Shown in pieces: positions 1-8,364 of a stretch of DNA of 14,529 nucleotides. This DNA comes from JBEKTW01 sp049515655 (GTDB lineage Bacteria > Bacteroidota > Ignavibacteria > UBA10030 > SZUA-254). The translations under genes and the position numbers were made by a program. The notes below the pieces were generated by a model. It was not told the DNA's origin. It did no database searches and worked only from the letters and a program-made list of their open reading frames with translations. The stretch spans positions 1-14,529 of the forward strand of contig JBEKTW010000043.1 of the NCBI GenBank assembly GCA_049515655.1, in the 5' to 3' direction. Position 1 is the first letter of the stretch. Every line of letters begins with the position of its first letter.

Positions 1-1882
1 TGAACTCCTGAGTCGCCAGCGGAGCGATACTCGCACTCTCCGGAGACACAGTGAAGTCACTGAGAGTGGACGACGCCGAGGAGACCGTGAGCGTCTTTGA
101 GATCCTTCCATTCGTCATTGCAACACTGTCTGTTTTGCTCCAGCCCATTTCCACCTCCCCAAAATCCAGAAACCCCGGCGTTATCGACAGGACGGAAATC
201 GTATCCTTCAGAATCCACCCCTCCGGGTCAAGCTGTATCAATGTGGGATTGTGAGAAACATCGAAAACAAATGTTTGACAGAGCGAATCATTGAAGACCG
301 TCACCGTCGTATCCCATCCCGTCCCGATGATCTTAAGGTCAATCGGCATCGAGAAAAACGCCGGGTTCGATGTTCCAGTTGTTTGGCCCACTCCATAGGT
401 GACCGTGTACCCCTGGGGCGAAGGGCTGGAGGTCCAGTCATAACCGTAACGCGGATATTTCTCACCGTAGACCCATTCGTTGAAGAAATAACTCAGGTCC
501 TTGGTGGACGTAGATTCACAGACAGCCTGAAAATCCGGAGTTGACGCCGTAGAATACATCAGGGAGGCAGTATTCGCGTAGTTACGCATCGCTTTGAAGA
601 ACACACTGTCGCCGAGGACATGCCGCAGCATATGCAACACCACGGCGCCTTTGTCATAGACCAAACTCCCGTCGAACAGCTTTCCGACATTGGAAGAATC
701 TGAAACATAGAGGGTCCCGGCTGCTAATCTTGCGGAGCTCATGTCGTTATTCAGAAAATTCCAGTAGGTGCCAGTCCCGTATTTTTGTTCGGCAAAAAGA
801 GCCTCACAGTACGTCGCAAATCCTTCGTTGAGCCAGATATTGGGCCACGTCCTGCACGTGATCATGTCGCCAAACCACTGGTGGGACAGTTCATGGATCA
901 GGATATCTTCATCGAAACAGCAGGTGGACGTCATCGTCTGGTGTTCCATAGCCCCACCCCATCCAAACTGGGAATGTCCGTACTTTTCCTTCACGAAGGG
1001 ATAGAGTCCGAAGAGGCGGGAGAATATCTGCAAACCTTCCACGGCAGCCGGGGCGCCCGACATTGCGGAAGTGAGATCTACCGGCAGCGCGTAGTTCAAC
1101 ACTTCCATCGAATCGGTCGGCGAGTACTTAAACCAGTTTGAAAATTGAGCGTAGTTCGTCAATGCCACCGATATGAGATAGTTGGAAATCGGATATCGCT
1201 CCTGCCAGTGATGCGTCTTTGTGCCATCGCCATTATTGGTAACCGAAACAAGTATTCCGTTCGATCCGACCCTGTAGGTAGAATCACATGTGACAATGAT
1301 ATCTGCGGAATCCGCCTTGTCGCTCGGATGATCCTTGCAGGGCCACCAATCCTTCGCGCCGTAGGGCTCGCTGAGAGACCACACCCAGGGCACCGAACCG
1401 TGAGATGAAAATGCGAAGCTTCCGAATCCGCTGCTTCCCGGCTCCCCTTCATAAAATATCTCGACGGCCATCAATTCACCGGCATTGTACGAGCGGTCGA
1501 GTGTTACATCGAACGAGCTTGGGTGCTGACTGAAACCGGTCAGTGACCCACCGACCTTCACCGAGTCGATCGTCATGCTCTGCATCAAGTCAAGCGTGAC
1601 CTGATTGACACCATTCTGCCGGCTGAATGCCTTCATTGTCACGTCCCCCCGAAGGTACTGTGGCGAAGTGGTTATGCGAAGCGCGAGGTTATAGTACGTC
1701 ACATCAATATTCTGGCCCGAAGTGACGTGCGCCGCACTGCGTTGGAAAAGACTCTTGTACCGCTCTATCTCAAGTTGACGAAAGGTCTTTTCATGCGTCG
1801 TCGCCCTGCCATGCTGCAGCTGCGCTCCTGCGGGGATAGTAAAGCTCAGGAATGCAATAATAACTATTGTCCATTGTTTCAT
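1..1882 (-). CDS. M1 family zinc metallopeptidase (aminopeptidase N-like), secreted, C-terminus cut by window edge
   Basis: The reading frame is open from ATG at 1882 to the left edge, giving 627 visible residues. A signal peptide (MKQWTIVIIAFLSFTIPAGA) is followed by the N-terminal beta domain. The catalytic domain has the GAMEHQT substrate-binding motif just upstream of HELSH (H330, E331, H334), then NEGFATYCE with the third zinc ligand E353, which is the HEXXH-X18-E spacing of M1 enzymes. Y409 in YDKGA fits the transition-state tyrosine. From about residue 568 the sequence (TPGFLDFGEVEMG) looks like an ASH or choice-of-anchor beta-sandwich. A T9SS tail may follow outside the window; this is inference. 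GGAG at 1890-1893 (minus-strand reading) is a good ribosome site 7 bases from the ATG. It probably trims peptides outside the cell or in the periplasm. Its substrate cannot be read from sequence. Confidence 0.93.
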   Translation of the reverse strand, partial: MKQWTIVIIAFLSFTIPAGAQLQHGRATTHEKTFRQLEIERYKSLFQRSAAHVTSGQNIDVTYYNLALRITTSPQYLRGDVTMKAFSRQNGVNQVTLDLMQSMTIDSVKVGGSLTGFSQHPSSFDVTLDRSYNAGELMAVEIFYEGEPGSSGFGSFAFSSHGSVPWVWSLSEPYGAKDWWPCKDHPSDKADSADIIVTCDSTYRVGSNGILVSVTNNGDGTKTHHWQERYPISNYLISVALTNYAQFSNWFKYSPTDSMEVLNYALPVDLTSAMSGAPAAVEGLQIFSRLFGLYPFVKEKYGHSQFGWGGAMEHQTMTSTCCFDEDILIHELSHQWFGDMITCRTWPNIWLNEGFATYCEALFAEQKYGTGTYWNFLNNDMSSARLAAGTLYVSDSSNVGKLFDGSLVYDKGAVVLHMLRHVLGDSVFFKAMRNYANTASLMYSTASTPDFQAVCESTSTKDLSYFFNEWVYGEKYPRYGYDWTSSPSPQGYTVTYGVGQTTGTSNPAFFSMPIDLKIIGTGWDTTVTVFNDSLCQTFVFDVSHNPTLIQLDPEGWILKDTISVLSITPGFLDFGEVEMGWSKTDSVAMTNGRISKTLTVSSASSTLSDFTVSPESASIAPLATQEF

Positions 1883-1957
1883 TGTTATTCTCCAGGATAA
1901 ATTGTCTCTGAATGCGCCCTCGGTTGTTTATTCGATAAAGCTCTTCAGTGAACACCG

Positions 1958-2695
1958 CTATCGAATCAGAACTATCTCTTTGACTTGCATGAAATGATTC
2001 GTGCGGTCATTTATACTTGTTGCTTCCAGGCGACAGAAGTAAATGCCGCTCGCACGTGCGCCCGCATTCCACTCGACCGATTTGTAACCCGCTTCTTGCG
2101 TTCCTTCCACCAGCGTCGCCACTTCCTGCCCGAGCATGTTGTAGACCTTAAGCGTGACGTAACTGGCAACCGGCAACTGATAACTGATCACTGTCGTCGG
2201 GTTGAACGGATTAGGATAATTACCCGCGAGCGCGAACCGCTGAGGAACTTGTCGCTGTACCTCTACGGCGGACTCGTTGGGACATTTGCTCTGATGAGAC
2301 ATTGCAGAATACTGCGCCGTCCCTGAACCAACGATGTCGAACTCAACCGATCCGATGCGAACCGTGGTGTCCTGGTCGTACCTGTACCGTTTCAAATACT
2401 GGCGGTCAATCTCCACAGAATAGTGTCCGACGCCCAGACCGAGAAAAGTGGTTGAAAGGTCGTACGTGCAGATACAGTTTGCTATCGGTCCCACCGTATC
2501 GGTTTCGGTTATCGTGGCATCATTACTGTTCGACCAAGCGATGAAAAACTCGAAGCGCGAAGCACAGTTCTCCCTGGCATTCTTATCCCATATTGTGACG
2601 GTATCGCCGGCCATCTGAACAAACACTGAATCCTGTCCGACCGACACGCCGGAAACCAGGAGAACCACCACAAGAGAAAAGATTGATTCTTTCAT
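1958..2695 (-). CDS. Secreted protein of unknown function with C-terminal T9SS type A sorting domain
   Basis: The protein has 245 residues. Residues 1-20 form a signal peptide (MKESIFSLVVVLLVSGVSVG). Residues 22-150 are a short beta-rich region with four cysteines (C44, C74, C76, C138), two of them in NCICTY; I do not recognise a family. Residues 154-245 are a typical Por secretion tail: FALAGNYPNPFNPTTVISY, then VTLKVYNMLGQEVATLV, then SGIYFCRLEA. Such tails direct export through the outer membrane by T9SS. GGAAGGAG at 2706-2713 is a strong ribosome site. The gene lies 92 bases after the radical SAM gene and 75 bases before the M1 peptidase gene on the same strand, so it could be co-transcribed with either; no terminator was seen in the gaps. 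The function of the N-terminal part is unknown. Confidence 0.9.
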   Translation of the reverse strand: MKESIFSLVVVLLVSGVSVGQDSVFVQMAGDTVTIWDKNARENCASRFEFFIAWSNSNDATITETDTVGPIANCICTYDLSTTFLGLGVGHYSVEIDRQYLKRYRYDQDTTVRIGSVEFDIVGSGTAQYSAMSHQSKCPNESAVEVQRQVPQRFALAGNYPNPFNPTTVISYQLPVASYVTLKVYNMLGQEVATLVEGTQEAGYKSVEWNAGARASGIYFCRLEATSINDRTNHFMQVKEIVLIR

Positions 2696-2787
2696 GATTG
2701 TGTCACTCCTTCCGTGTTAATATGTCATTTTGCATCCCGCTTGCGACGGGACGGGAATATTCCTTTGCTCCTCCGGGTATCATCTCA

Positions 2788-3960
2788 TCAACTCCAAACT
2801 CCCGGGATTTTCTCACCGCAGAACTTACACTTATTCTTCACGATATCATTGGAAAGAATGCTGAATCCTTTCCGTTCGATAATCACCTTGCCGCATTTGT
2901 GGCAATATGTATTCTCTCCCGAGTGCCCCGGGACGTTGCCGATGTAGACGTAGTGCACGCCGGCATTCATAGCGATCTCTCGTGCCTTCTCCAGGGTTGA
3001 AACAGGAGTTTCCGGAAGCTGGTTCAGTTTGTACAGCGGCGTAAACCGGCTGAAGTGCAGCGGGCATTCGGATAATCCATTCGCCGTCAACCAATCGCAC
3101 ATCTTCTTGATCGTTTCGAGATTATCCGACCAGCTCGGCACAACGAGATTCGTTATTTCAAGCCACACCTTTTCTTCTTTGAAGATCTTCAACGTTTTTA
3201 AGACGGGTTCGAGTCTCACGCCGTTGAGCTTCATATAGATATCAGCATCAAAACCCTTCAAGTCGATATTTGCCGCGTCGATGACCTTGCATAATTTTCG
3301 CAATGGGACTTCATTGATATACCCGGCTGACTTCCAAACATTTTTTATCCCCTTCGCGCGCGCGAGCACAGCCGTATCATAGGCATACTCGTAAAAAGTG
3401 TTTGGCTCCGAGTACGTGTACGCGATGGATTCACAGCGGTTGCTCACGCATTGTTCCACCACCTTGTCCGGCATCAAATCGGCATTGGTGGTTTCCTTCG
3501 GGCTAAACTGGGAAATTTCCCAGTTCTGGCAATTCAAGCATCTCAGATTGCAGCCTGCAGCCGCGATCGAGAATGCTCTTGTCGATGGCAGGAAATGGAA
3601 TAACGGTTTTTTCTCGATGGGGTCTATATGGACGGCGCATGGATTGCCGTAAGCGATGGAGTAAAGCTTTCCGTTGTAATTGACCCTGTTCCGGCAGAAA
3701 CCGGCTTCGTTCACATCCAGGAGACATCCGTGCGGGCATTTCTGGCATTGAACTGCCTTACCTGTCTTTGTATAGAATAACGCTTCCTTGCTCCACTTCC
3801 AAGGCTCATCCGGTGACTGCTCGACGCTTAATCCGTTCCCAGTTACATTGGCAAGTGAACCGAGCCGATTGAGCCCCAGGACGCATCCACCAGCGCCCCA
3901 GAGACAATACTTGATGAATTGCCGCTTCGTGATCGCTTTTGATTCCACCGTATCGGTCAT
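2788..3960 (-). CDS. amrS: AmmeMemoRadiSam system radical SAM enzyme (AmrS) with Tat-like leader
   Basis: The protein has 390 residues from ATG 3960. This start is preferred over an in-frame TTG at 3966 because AAAGGG (3967-3972) sits 6 bases before the ATG. The radical SAM cluster motif is AAGCNLRCLNC (C137, C141, C144; CX3CX2C), which binds a 4Fe-4S cluster and SAM. Upstream is a four-cysteine element (C72, C75, C79, C89) that is typical of this family. A C-terminal zinc-ribbon-like element has CHKC and CKFC pairs (C353, C356, C378, C381). The N-terminus, TKRQFIKYCLWGAGGCVLGL, resembles a Tat signal with KR in place of RR. The conserved partners, AMMECR1 and MEMO domains, are encoded upstream on the same strand at 6346-7848, which supports the family call. 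The reaction catalysed is not known to me. The gap of 144 bases to the preceding gene contains a dispersed repeat. Confidence 0.92.
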   Translation of the reverse strand: MTDTVESKAITKRQFIKYCLWGAGGCVLGLNRLGSLANVTGNGLSVEQSPDEPWKWSKEALFYTKTGKAVQCQKCPHGCLLDVNEAGFCRNRVNYNGKLYSIAYGNPCAVHIDPIEKKPLFHFLPSTRAFSIAAAGCNLRCLNCQNWEISQFSPKETTNADLMPDKVVEQCVSNRCESIAYTYSEPNTFYEYAYDTAVLARAKGIKNVWKSAGYINEVPLRKLCKVIDAANIDLKGFDADIYMKLNGVRLEPVLKTLKIFKEEKVWLEITNLVVPSWSDNLETIKKMCDWLTANGLSECPLHFSRFTPLYKLNQLPETPVSTLEKAREIAMNAGVHYVYIGNVPGHSGENTYCHKCGKVIIERKGFSILSNDIVKNKCKFCGEKIPGVWS

Positions 3961-4024
3961 ATTCAACCCTTTCGTAAATTCTTCCGTCTTTTTGGTACCT
4001 CAGTTCGAAATCGAGTCTTCCAGT

Positions 4025-4064
4025 GACCCCCTCTTGTATTCTCCCCCTTGAAAAAGGGGGAGAA
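4025..4064. repeat. Dispersed palindromic repeat, family B, left half only
   Basis: The motif gaccccctcttgtattct is followed by an 11-bp perfect inverted repeat (4039-4049 with 4054-4064) closed by a GAAA loop. The same leading motif opens the copy at 12386-12436, where an outer gacccc/ggggtc pair is also present. That right half is missing here. The repeat lies between the synthase-like gene (stop at 4105) and the radical SAM gene. No T-run follows on either strand, so it is not a clear intrinsic terminator, although it could protect a 3' end. Confidence 0.8.
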
Positions 4065-4104
4065 GTTTAATAATGTGAATGATGCACTTCCGTCTATTAT
4101 CTCG

Positions 4105-6294
4105 CTATGTTGGCATGGGAACATACTTCCTTCGATTAACCAGCGTGACAACTCCACTCACAATGCTCAGCAGGGCGACGAGCAAACCCACCCTGATAAC
4201 TCCAAGCATCGGTATCAGGTATGCTGTCACCGCTAACGCCCCGATGGCCGAGCCAATAAGGTCGACGCCGTATAATTCCGATGCAACCGACGCAGTTTTG
4301 CCCCGCTGCATTCTTGATGCAACCGCAAACTCTATGCCAATCAACCCGGCAATGACGAATGTGAGCAAAAAGAAAATCGCATGGATCAAAAAAGTGCTTG
4401 CCGTGATCCCTTGGAGGATGATGAAAACCACCGGCAAGAGGGCCGATGAAATCCCGATACCAAATTGAACACGGATGTAACCGGAAATACTGCTTTTCTC
4501 CGATTTCTTATGGACGTAAAAAGACCCAAGAGCGAGTCCCGCCATGAACACCGTGACGATGAGTCCGATGATCTGGTAAACATATCCATACAGTATCTGG
4601 AAACCGACCAACAGCAAAACCTCGGCCGACGATGCCGCAAACCCTCCCGTGAACACTCCAAAGGTAATCGGATTAAGCTTGACCCCAACAACGGCGAGCC
4701 CAACGGCGCAGAGCGCTCCCCAAATCCACGGCTTAACCTTGAAATAACTCAGCCAGTACTGCACCTGTTCGTAGTAAGAGACGGGCGTAAAATCCGTATT
4801 CAAAGGCGCGTTCCCCGACAAACCGCCTGCTATGTAATCGCTCCTTTCTTGCAAGATCCGGTCGTCAAGGTAATACTGATTGACGTACGTATTGTCGAGC
4901 CTGCGCTGTTCAGCCAATCGGGAGATGTGGATATCGAGCTTATTGTCCGAAGCAAGAAAGTAATTCTTCATTCCGGGGACAATGAGAACATTCCGGAATT
5001 CCGTCTTCAACGTGTTGGCCATGATCGAATTGATCTGCCGGGCTTTGTCACTGACGTATTCTTCAGCCGGCAACAGGCTGAACGAAACAACCGCGCCTTC
5101 ATTCAGCTTTGCCTTCAGCAAGTGGAGAAACTCAACGGTGAAGAACCGGTTGATTTGCGTCGTGCCCGGATCGGGGACATTGATAAGAACGACGTCGTAA
5201 TGCTGCGCAGTCTCCTTGACATACAACCGCGCATCCTCATTGACAACGTGAATTCTCCGGTCGGCCAATGCCGCGGTATAATTTCTCCCAATCTCCAGGA
5301 TCCAGGGGTTCAACTCGACATAATCAATTCTGTCGACGTTGTACTTCAGAATTTCCAATGTAGTGCCCGCAATGCCTCCCGAAATCAACAACACATTCGC
5401 AGGATGGGGATGCTGGAGCATCGCGTAATGAACGGCTTCCTCATTCTGGACGACATCATTCGTCGAGAACAGGAGGACATTGTTCTCGTAGAAGTTCTTC
5501 TGGTCTGCCTGCTTCGTGACCGTCAAATTTCCGTACGGTGTGTCTTTATAATAGAGAACGTCTTGATCCTTGAAAAGAAACCCTTTCGACATTTTGTCAA
5601 AATCGAACGAAACTGCCGTCACACAACAGGCGACGAAGAGAAACGCAACTCTCAGCTTCAGTAGAAGATTCCCGTATTTCAATGAGAGAATAAAAGCGAT
5701 GGCCAGGTCGAATAACATCAGAAGAAACAGGCTCTGAAAGGTCTTGAGGAAATACATCATTACAAGATTGAAGAGCAGGCCGCCGATGATACTTCCCACC
5801 GCCTCGAGCGAATAGATAACGGGAATGGGGGTCGATTGACGTCCTTCCGATACCACGTGCGCGAGAAACGTGAAAAGAAATCCAGTCAAAAGACAGTATG
5901 GCATCAGGAGGAGAAATGAACTGTACAGTATTTGAAAAATTCCCACCATGCTACCGACGGAAAAAACGATATTCCTCAAGTACCGGAGGAGAAATACTGT
6001 AACGGATGGAAGGATTGCCATGAGGCACAGGGAAAGGATGATGAACGTCATTTTACCTTTCACCCTATCGGCGTACTTTCCGACGAAGGATCCCGCTCCG
6101 GTCAACGCCATCCAATTGGCAAGGATGATGCCAATGACGAGTTCGTTGCCGTAGAAAACGGATAGAAATTCCCGGAGGAGGATGATTTGTGTGACGATAG
6201 AAGTTATGCCTAAAGCAGCCGTGGAGAGCACAACTTCCCGTTCGATCCTGACTGGCCTCTGCGTGGAAGCTATGTGATTGATTTCGTCGGACAC
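4105..6294 (-). CDS. Polytopic membrane protein with central spermidine-synthase-like (SAM-fold) domain
   Basis: The protein has 729 residues. By eye there are about seven membrane segments in residues 22-230, a soluble domain at about 240-515, and about seven more segments in 520-719. The soluble domain reads like the spermidine synthase family: YYKDTPYGNLTV (249-259), SGGIAG (305-310, the cofactor-binding glycine loop), VELNP with E327, NEDARLY with D354, and INVPDP (371-376). In true spermidine synthases the last motif is DSSDP-like; here the first Asp is N372 while D375 is kept, so polyamine synthesis is doubtful. K/R-rich loops (72-81, 206-215, 595-608, 661-666, 721-723) all fall on one side, which places the soluble domain on the other, outer side. 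The start at 6294 is GTG and no good ribosome site is visible; ATGs at 6299 and 6296 are out of frame. The gene follows the MEMO-AMMECR1 gene by 51 bases, suggesting one transcript. Confidence 0.88.
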   Translation of the reverse strand: MSDEINHIASTQRPVRIEREVVLSTAALGITSIVTQIILLREFLSVFYGNELVIGIILANWMALTGAGSFVGKYADRVKGKMTFIILSLCLMAILPSVTVFLLRYLRNIVFSVGSMVGIFQILYSSFLLLMPYCLLTGFLFTFLAHVVSEGRQSTPIPVIYSLEAVGSIIGGLLFNLVMMYFLKTFQSLFLLMLFDLAIAFILSLKYGNLLLKLRVAFLFVACCVTAVSFDFDKMSKGFLFKDQDVLYYKDTPYGNLTVTKQADQKNFYENNVLLFSTNDVVQNEEAVHYAMLQHPHPANVLLISGGIAGTTLEILKYNVDRIDYVELNPWILEIGRNYTAALADRRIHVVNEDARLYVKETAQHYDVVLINVPDPGTTQINRFFTVEFLHLLKAKLNEGAVVSFSLLPAEEYVSDKARQINSIMANTLKTEFRNVLIVPGMKNYFLASDNKLDIHISRLAEQRRLDNTYVNQYYLDDRILQERSDYIAGGLSGNAPLNTDFTPVSYYEQVQYWLSYFKVKPWIWGALCAVGLAVVGVKLNPITFGVFTGGFAASSAEVLLLVGFQILYGYVYQIIGLIVTVFMAGLALGSFYVHKKSEKSSISGYIRVQFGIGISSALLPVVFIILQGITASTFLIHAIFFLLTFVIAGLIGIEFAVASRMQRGKTASVASELYGVDLIGSAIGALAVTAYLIPMLGVIRVGLLVALLSIVSGVVTLVNRRKYVPMPT

Positions 6295-6345
6295 ATCATG
6301 CCGTATACTGATAACCGTTTGAATCAGAGCGGCATACTCTTCAAC

Positions 6346-7848
6346 TTATTGGCTTTCACCGAAGACGTACGCTTCATAAACATAGATGTCTGCATCTTTC
6401 CAACCATCCCAGCCTATTCCGGCTTTGTCCTGAGCGCAATGGCCCAGGAATTCCTCCTTCGACCAGCCTGTCTCTTTGGCAACCTGCGGCAAGAACGTTC
6501 CGGAACGCATTCCTTTCTTGATATAGATCCCGTTCTTCCCCATTTGTATTTCATCAATCGAACTGATCTTTCTCATCGGCGTGAGCACGGAGATTTCGAT
6601 TTCCAGTTGACGCAATTCGCTCTCGTCAACGGGTGGAAACCGGTAGTCTTCCGTCGATGCTGCAACCGCCATTTGTTGAACGACCTTATAGAGCGGTTCA
6701 GTCGCATCAAACCGGCCGATACAGCCGCGCAGATTGCCGTTCTTATTGATTGTAACGAACGCCCCCGAGTTGGTCTTCAGGCCGGGAGACAAATTTGCGG
6801 TATCAAGGTCGGGGACTGTGTGTTTGGCCACATTTTGCTCGATTGTCCTTCGTGCGATGGAGAGGAGTTCCTTCCTGTCTTTGGCATTGAGATTGAAACC
6901 CGCTTCCTCCTTTTTTCTCTCCTTCAACGAAACCGTGATCGCGCAGTACCCTACAACCCGGCTCTTGTCGCCCACCTCCGAATCGCCCGCGTTCCTGTAT
7001 TGAATGAGATTGTAAGAGAAATTGGGATTGTTTTCCGTCATGTAGAGCAAGGTGAGGACATCCGCATACCCGCACATGCTCGTCACTAGACCGCTGATTC
7101 CGCTGATATCATTTGACGTGTATGTCTTTATCAGATTCTCCGGTGAATTGGAAAGGACGGCATCGGCCGTGATTTTGTCCACCTTGTTGGCATCTTCGTA
7201 GCTGGGGTAGTGCGAGAAATCCGTGCTGATCACAAAGAGATTTTTCGGTGTAAGGTACGGACGGAGCGCCCCGGCGATCTTCCGCATCATTTCCGGATCC
7301 GGTATACCTACAACGATAGGAACGATCTGGAAACTCTTTTTCATCCGGAACTGCAGGAACGGAATCTGAACTTCGACGCTGTGCTCAGCAGCATGGGCAT
7401 CGGTGCGCGAGCTGAAGAAAGGATACTTGCTGACAAGCTGTTTGCCAAGTTCCGTGTTGACCTTGACGGTTCCGAGTGGCGTTATGAAGTTGCCCTCCGT
7501 ATAAATCGAAGCCCCCTCGAACCCTACATGATGGCTCGGGCCGAGAACGAAAATGTTCTCGTACTCCTTTGCCGGGTCAATCTGGTTGAAGCTCGAAGCC
7601 GCAACGACGCCGGAATAAACATATCCGGCATGAGGGGCAATGATCGCGACGACATTTCTGAAGTTCTTTGATGGAAGCGCCTTCGCGAAGAGATCCTCCA
7701 ACGTGCTCCGTAATTCCGCTTTCGAAGCGGGATAGAACTGACCCGCGACTGCGGGCTGCCTGTCGTTTTTGTTACTTTGTGGACTGCAAGCACCGGCCGT
7801 GAGGCACGCAATCAGAAGAAGCAGGAGTACAAGATTGATCCTTTTCAT
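6346..7848 (-). CDS. amrB-amrA: MEMO-AMMECR1 fusion (AmmeMemoRadiSam proteins B and A), predicted lipoprotein
   Basis: The protein has 500 residues from ATG 7848. The frame stays open upstream to 7956, but that stretch translates a palindromic repeat, and MKRINLVLLLLLIAC is a proper export signal, so the inner start is chosen. The lipobox cysteine is C15 (LIAC) or C21 (AGAC). Residues about 30-305 are a MEMO domain. The metal-site residues known from human MEMO1 appear to be kept: H73 in PHAGYVYSG, H106/H107 in GPSHH, H213 in STDFSHY and C259 in SMCGY. Residues about 320-500 are an AMMECR1 domain with the signature LRGCIG (373-378) and EDYRFPPV. Both domains look intact. The two are separate proteins in many genomes; here one chain carries both. 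The gene leads the cluster that ends with the radical SAM enzyme. Its biochemical role is unknown. Confidence 0.93.
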   Translation of the reverse strand: MKRINLVLLLLLIACLTAGACSPQSNKNDRQPAVAGQFYPASKAELRSTLEDLFAKALPSKNFRNVVAIIAPHAGYVYSGVVAASSFNQIDPAKEYENIFVLGPSHHVGFEGASIYTEGNFITPLGTVKVNTELGKQLVSKYPFFSSRTDAHAAEHSVEVQIPFLQFRMKKSFQIVPIVVGIPDPEMMRKIAGALRPYLTPKNLFVISTDFSHYPSYEDANKVDKITADAVLSNSPENLIKTYTSNDISGISGLVTSMCGYADVLTLLYMTENNPNFSYNLIQYRNAGDSEVGDKSRVVGYCAITVSLKERKKEEAGFNLNAKDRKELLSIARRTIEQNVAKHTVPDLDTANLSPGLKTNSGAFVTINKNGNLRGCIGRFDATEPLYKVVQQMAVAASTEDYRFPPVDESELRQLEIEISVLTPMRKISSIDEIQMGKNGIYIKKGMRSGTFLPQVAKETGWSKEEFLGHCAQDKAGIGWDGWKDADIYVYEAYVFGESQ

Positions 7849-7909
7849 ATTTCGCTCGTCGTTGAACTTATTAAACCGTGAACATCGTGGAACGAGAAAA
7901 TGGCTACGG

Positions 7910-7976
7910 AACCCTCGCCCTCTTTCCCTCTCCCGCTCGCGGGAGAGGGATGTCACGGAGTGACAGGGTGAGGGTT
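7910..7976. repeat. Dispersed palindromic repeat, family A, copy 1
   Basis: Three nested or adjacent inverted repeats make up the element: an outer pair (accctcgccct 7911-7921 with agggtgagggt 7965-7975, one mismatch), an 11-bp perfect stem with a two-base loop (7926-7936 with 7939-7949), and tgtcac-gga-gtgaca (7951-7965). Copy 2 at 8365-8432 has the same layout and orientation. This copy ends 18 bases beyond the stop codon of the DUF559 gene and lies 61 bases upstream of the MEMO-AMMECR1 start. Confidence 0.9.
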
Positions 7977-7994
7977 AGGAACTACGTCACGTCA

Positions 7995-8348
7995 TTATCG
8001 TTTCGCTCTTCGGTCGAGAATTCCCTTCAGCAACTTGTCCATCCCGTGCAACACTTCCTCATTTGAGACCCGGAGAACGCTCAAGCCCCAGGATTCCAAC
8101 TCGTCACTTCGAAGCCGATCATACTGTTCTTGCATTGGTGCATTATGGACTCCGCCATCGATTTCAATAACCAATTTCAGCTCGGCGCAATAGAAATCAA
8201 CAACATAACGGCCAAAAGGGTGTTGCCTGGCAAACTTAATTCCTGCGAGACGCCGGTCACGCAATTGTTCCCACAAGAGCTTCTCGGTCGCCGTTGCGTT
8301 CTTCCGGAGATTCCTTGCAACGCCAATAATGTGATGAGGATATGGCAT
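7995..8348 (-). CDS. DUF559 domain protein (Vsr-like / PD-(D/E)XK endonuclease fold)
   Basis: The protein has 117 residues, the usual length for the family. The pattern RNLRKNATATEKLLWEQLRDRRLAGIKF is split here into its two recognisable parts: ATATEKLLWEQLR (18-30) and the end LAGIKFARQHPFGRYVVDFYC (34-54) read only as landmarks. Candidate catalytic residues are D51 in VVDFYC and E62/D64 in VIEIDGGVH, with H68 nearby. DUF559 proteins are related in fold to very-short-patch-repair endonucleases; the DNA target and role of this group are not established. The ATG at 8348 has a weak AGG 6 bases upstream. Both ends are hugged by copies of repeat family A (17-18 bases from start and stop), which makes a compact repeat-gene-repeat unit. 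The gene has no functional tie to its neighbours that I can see. Confidence 0.88.
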   Translation of the reverse strand: MPYPHHIIGVARNLRKNATATEKLLWEQLRDRRLAGIKFARQHPFGRYVVDFYCAELKLVIEIDGGVHNAPMQEQYDRLRSDELESWGLSVLRVSNEEVLHGMDKLLKGILDRRAKR

Positions 8349-8364
8349 ATTGAACCTGCTACTA

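Noticed and set aside
940..963. GAMEH instead of GxMEN in the M1 peptidase
   Set aside because: His at this position is, as far as I recall, a frequent variant in Bacteroidota M1 enzymes, and the zinc site and tyrosine are intact.
3961..3966. TTG start two codons upstream of the radical SAM gene
   Set aside because: The ribosome site AAAGGG at 3967-3972 is correctly spaced for ATG 3960 and too close for TTG 3966.
4465..5664. 399-codon plus-strand open frame
   Set aside because: It is antisense to the well-supported synthase-like membrane protein and its translation has no family features; it mirrors codon bias of the real gene.
7849..7956. 36-residue N-terminal extension of the MEMO-AMMECR1 protein
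   Set aside because: The extension translates repeat family A into an Arg-Glu-rich stretch; the inner ATG at 7848 starts a proper export signal.
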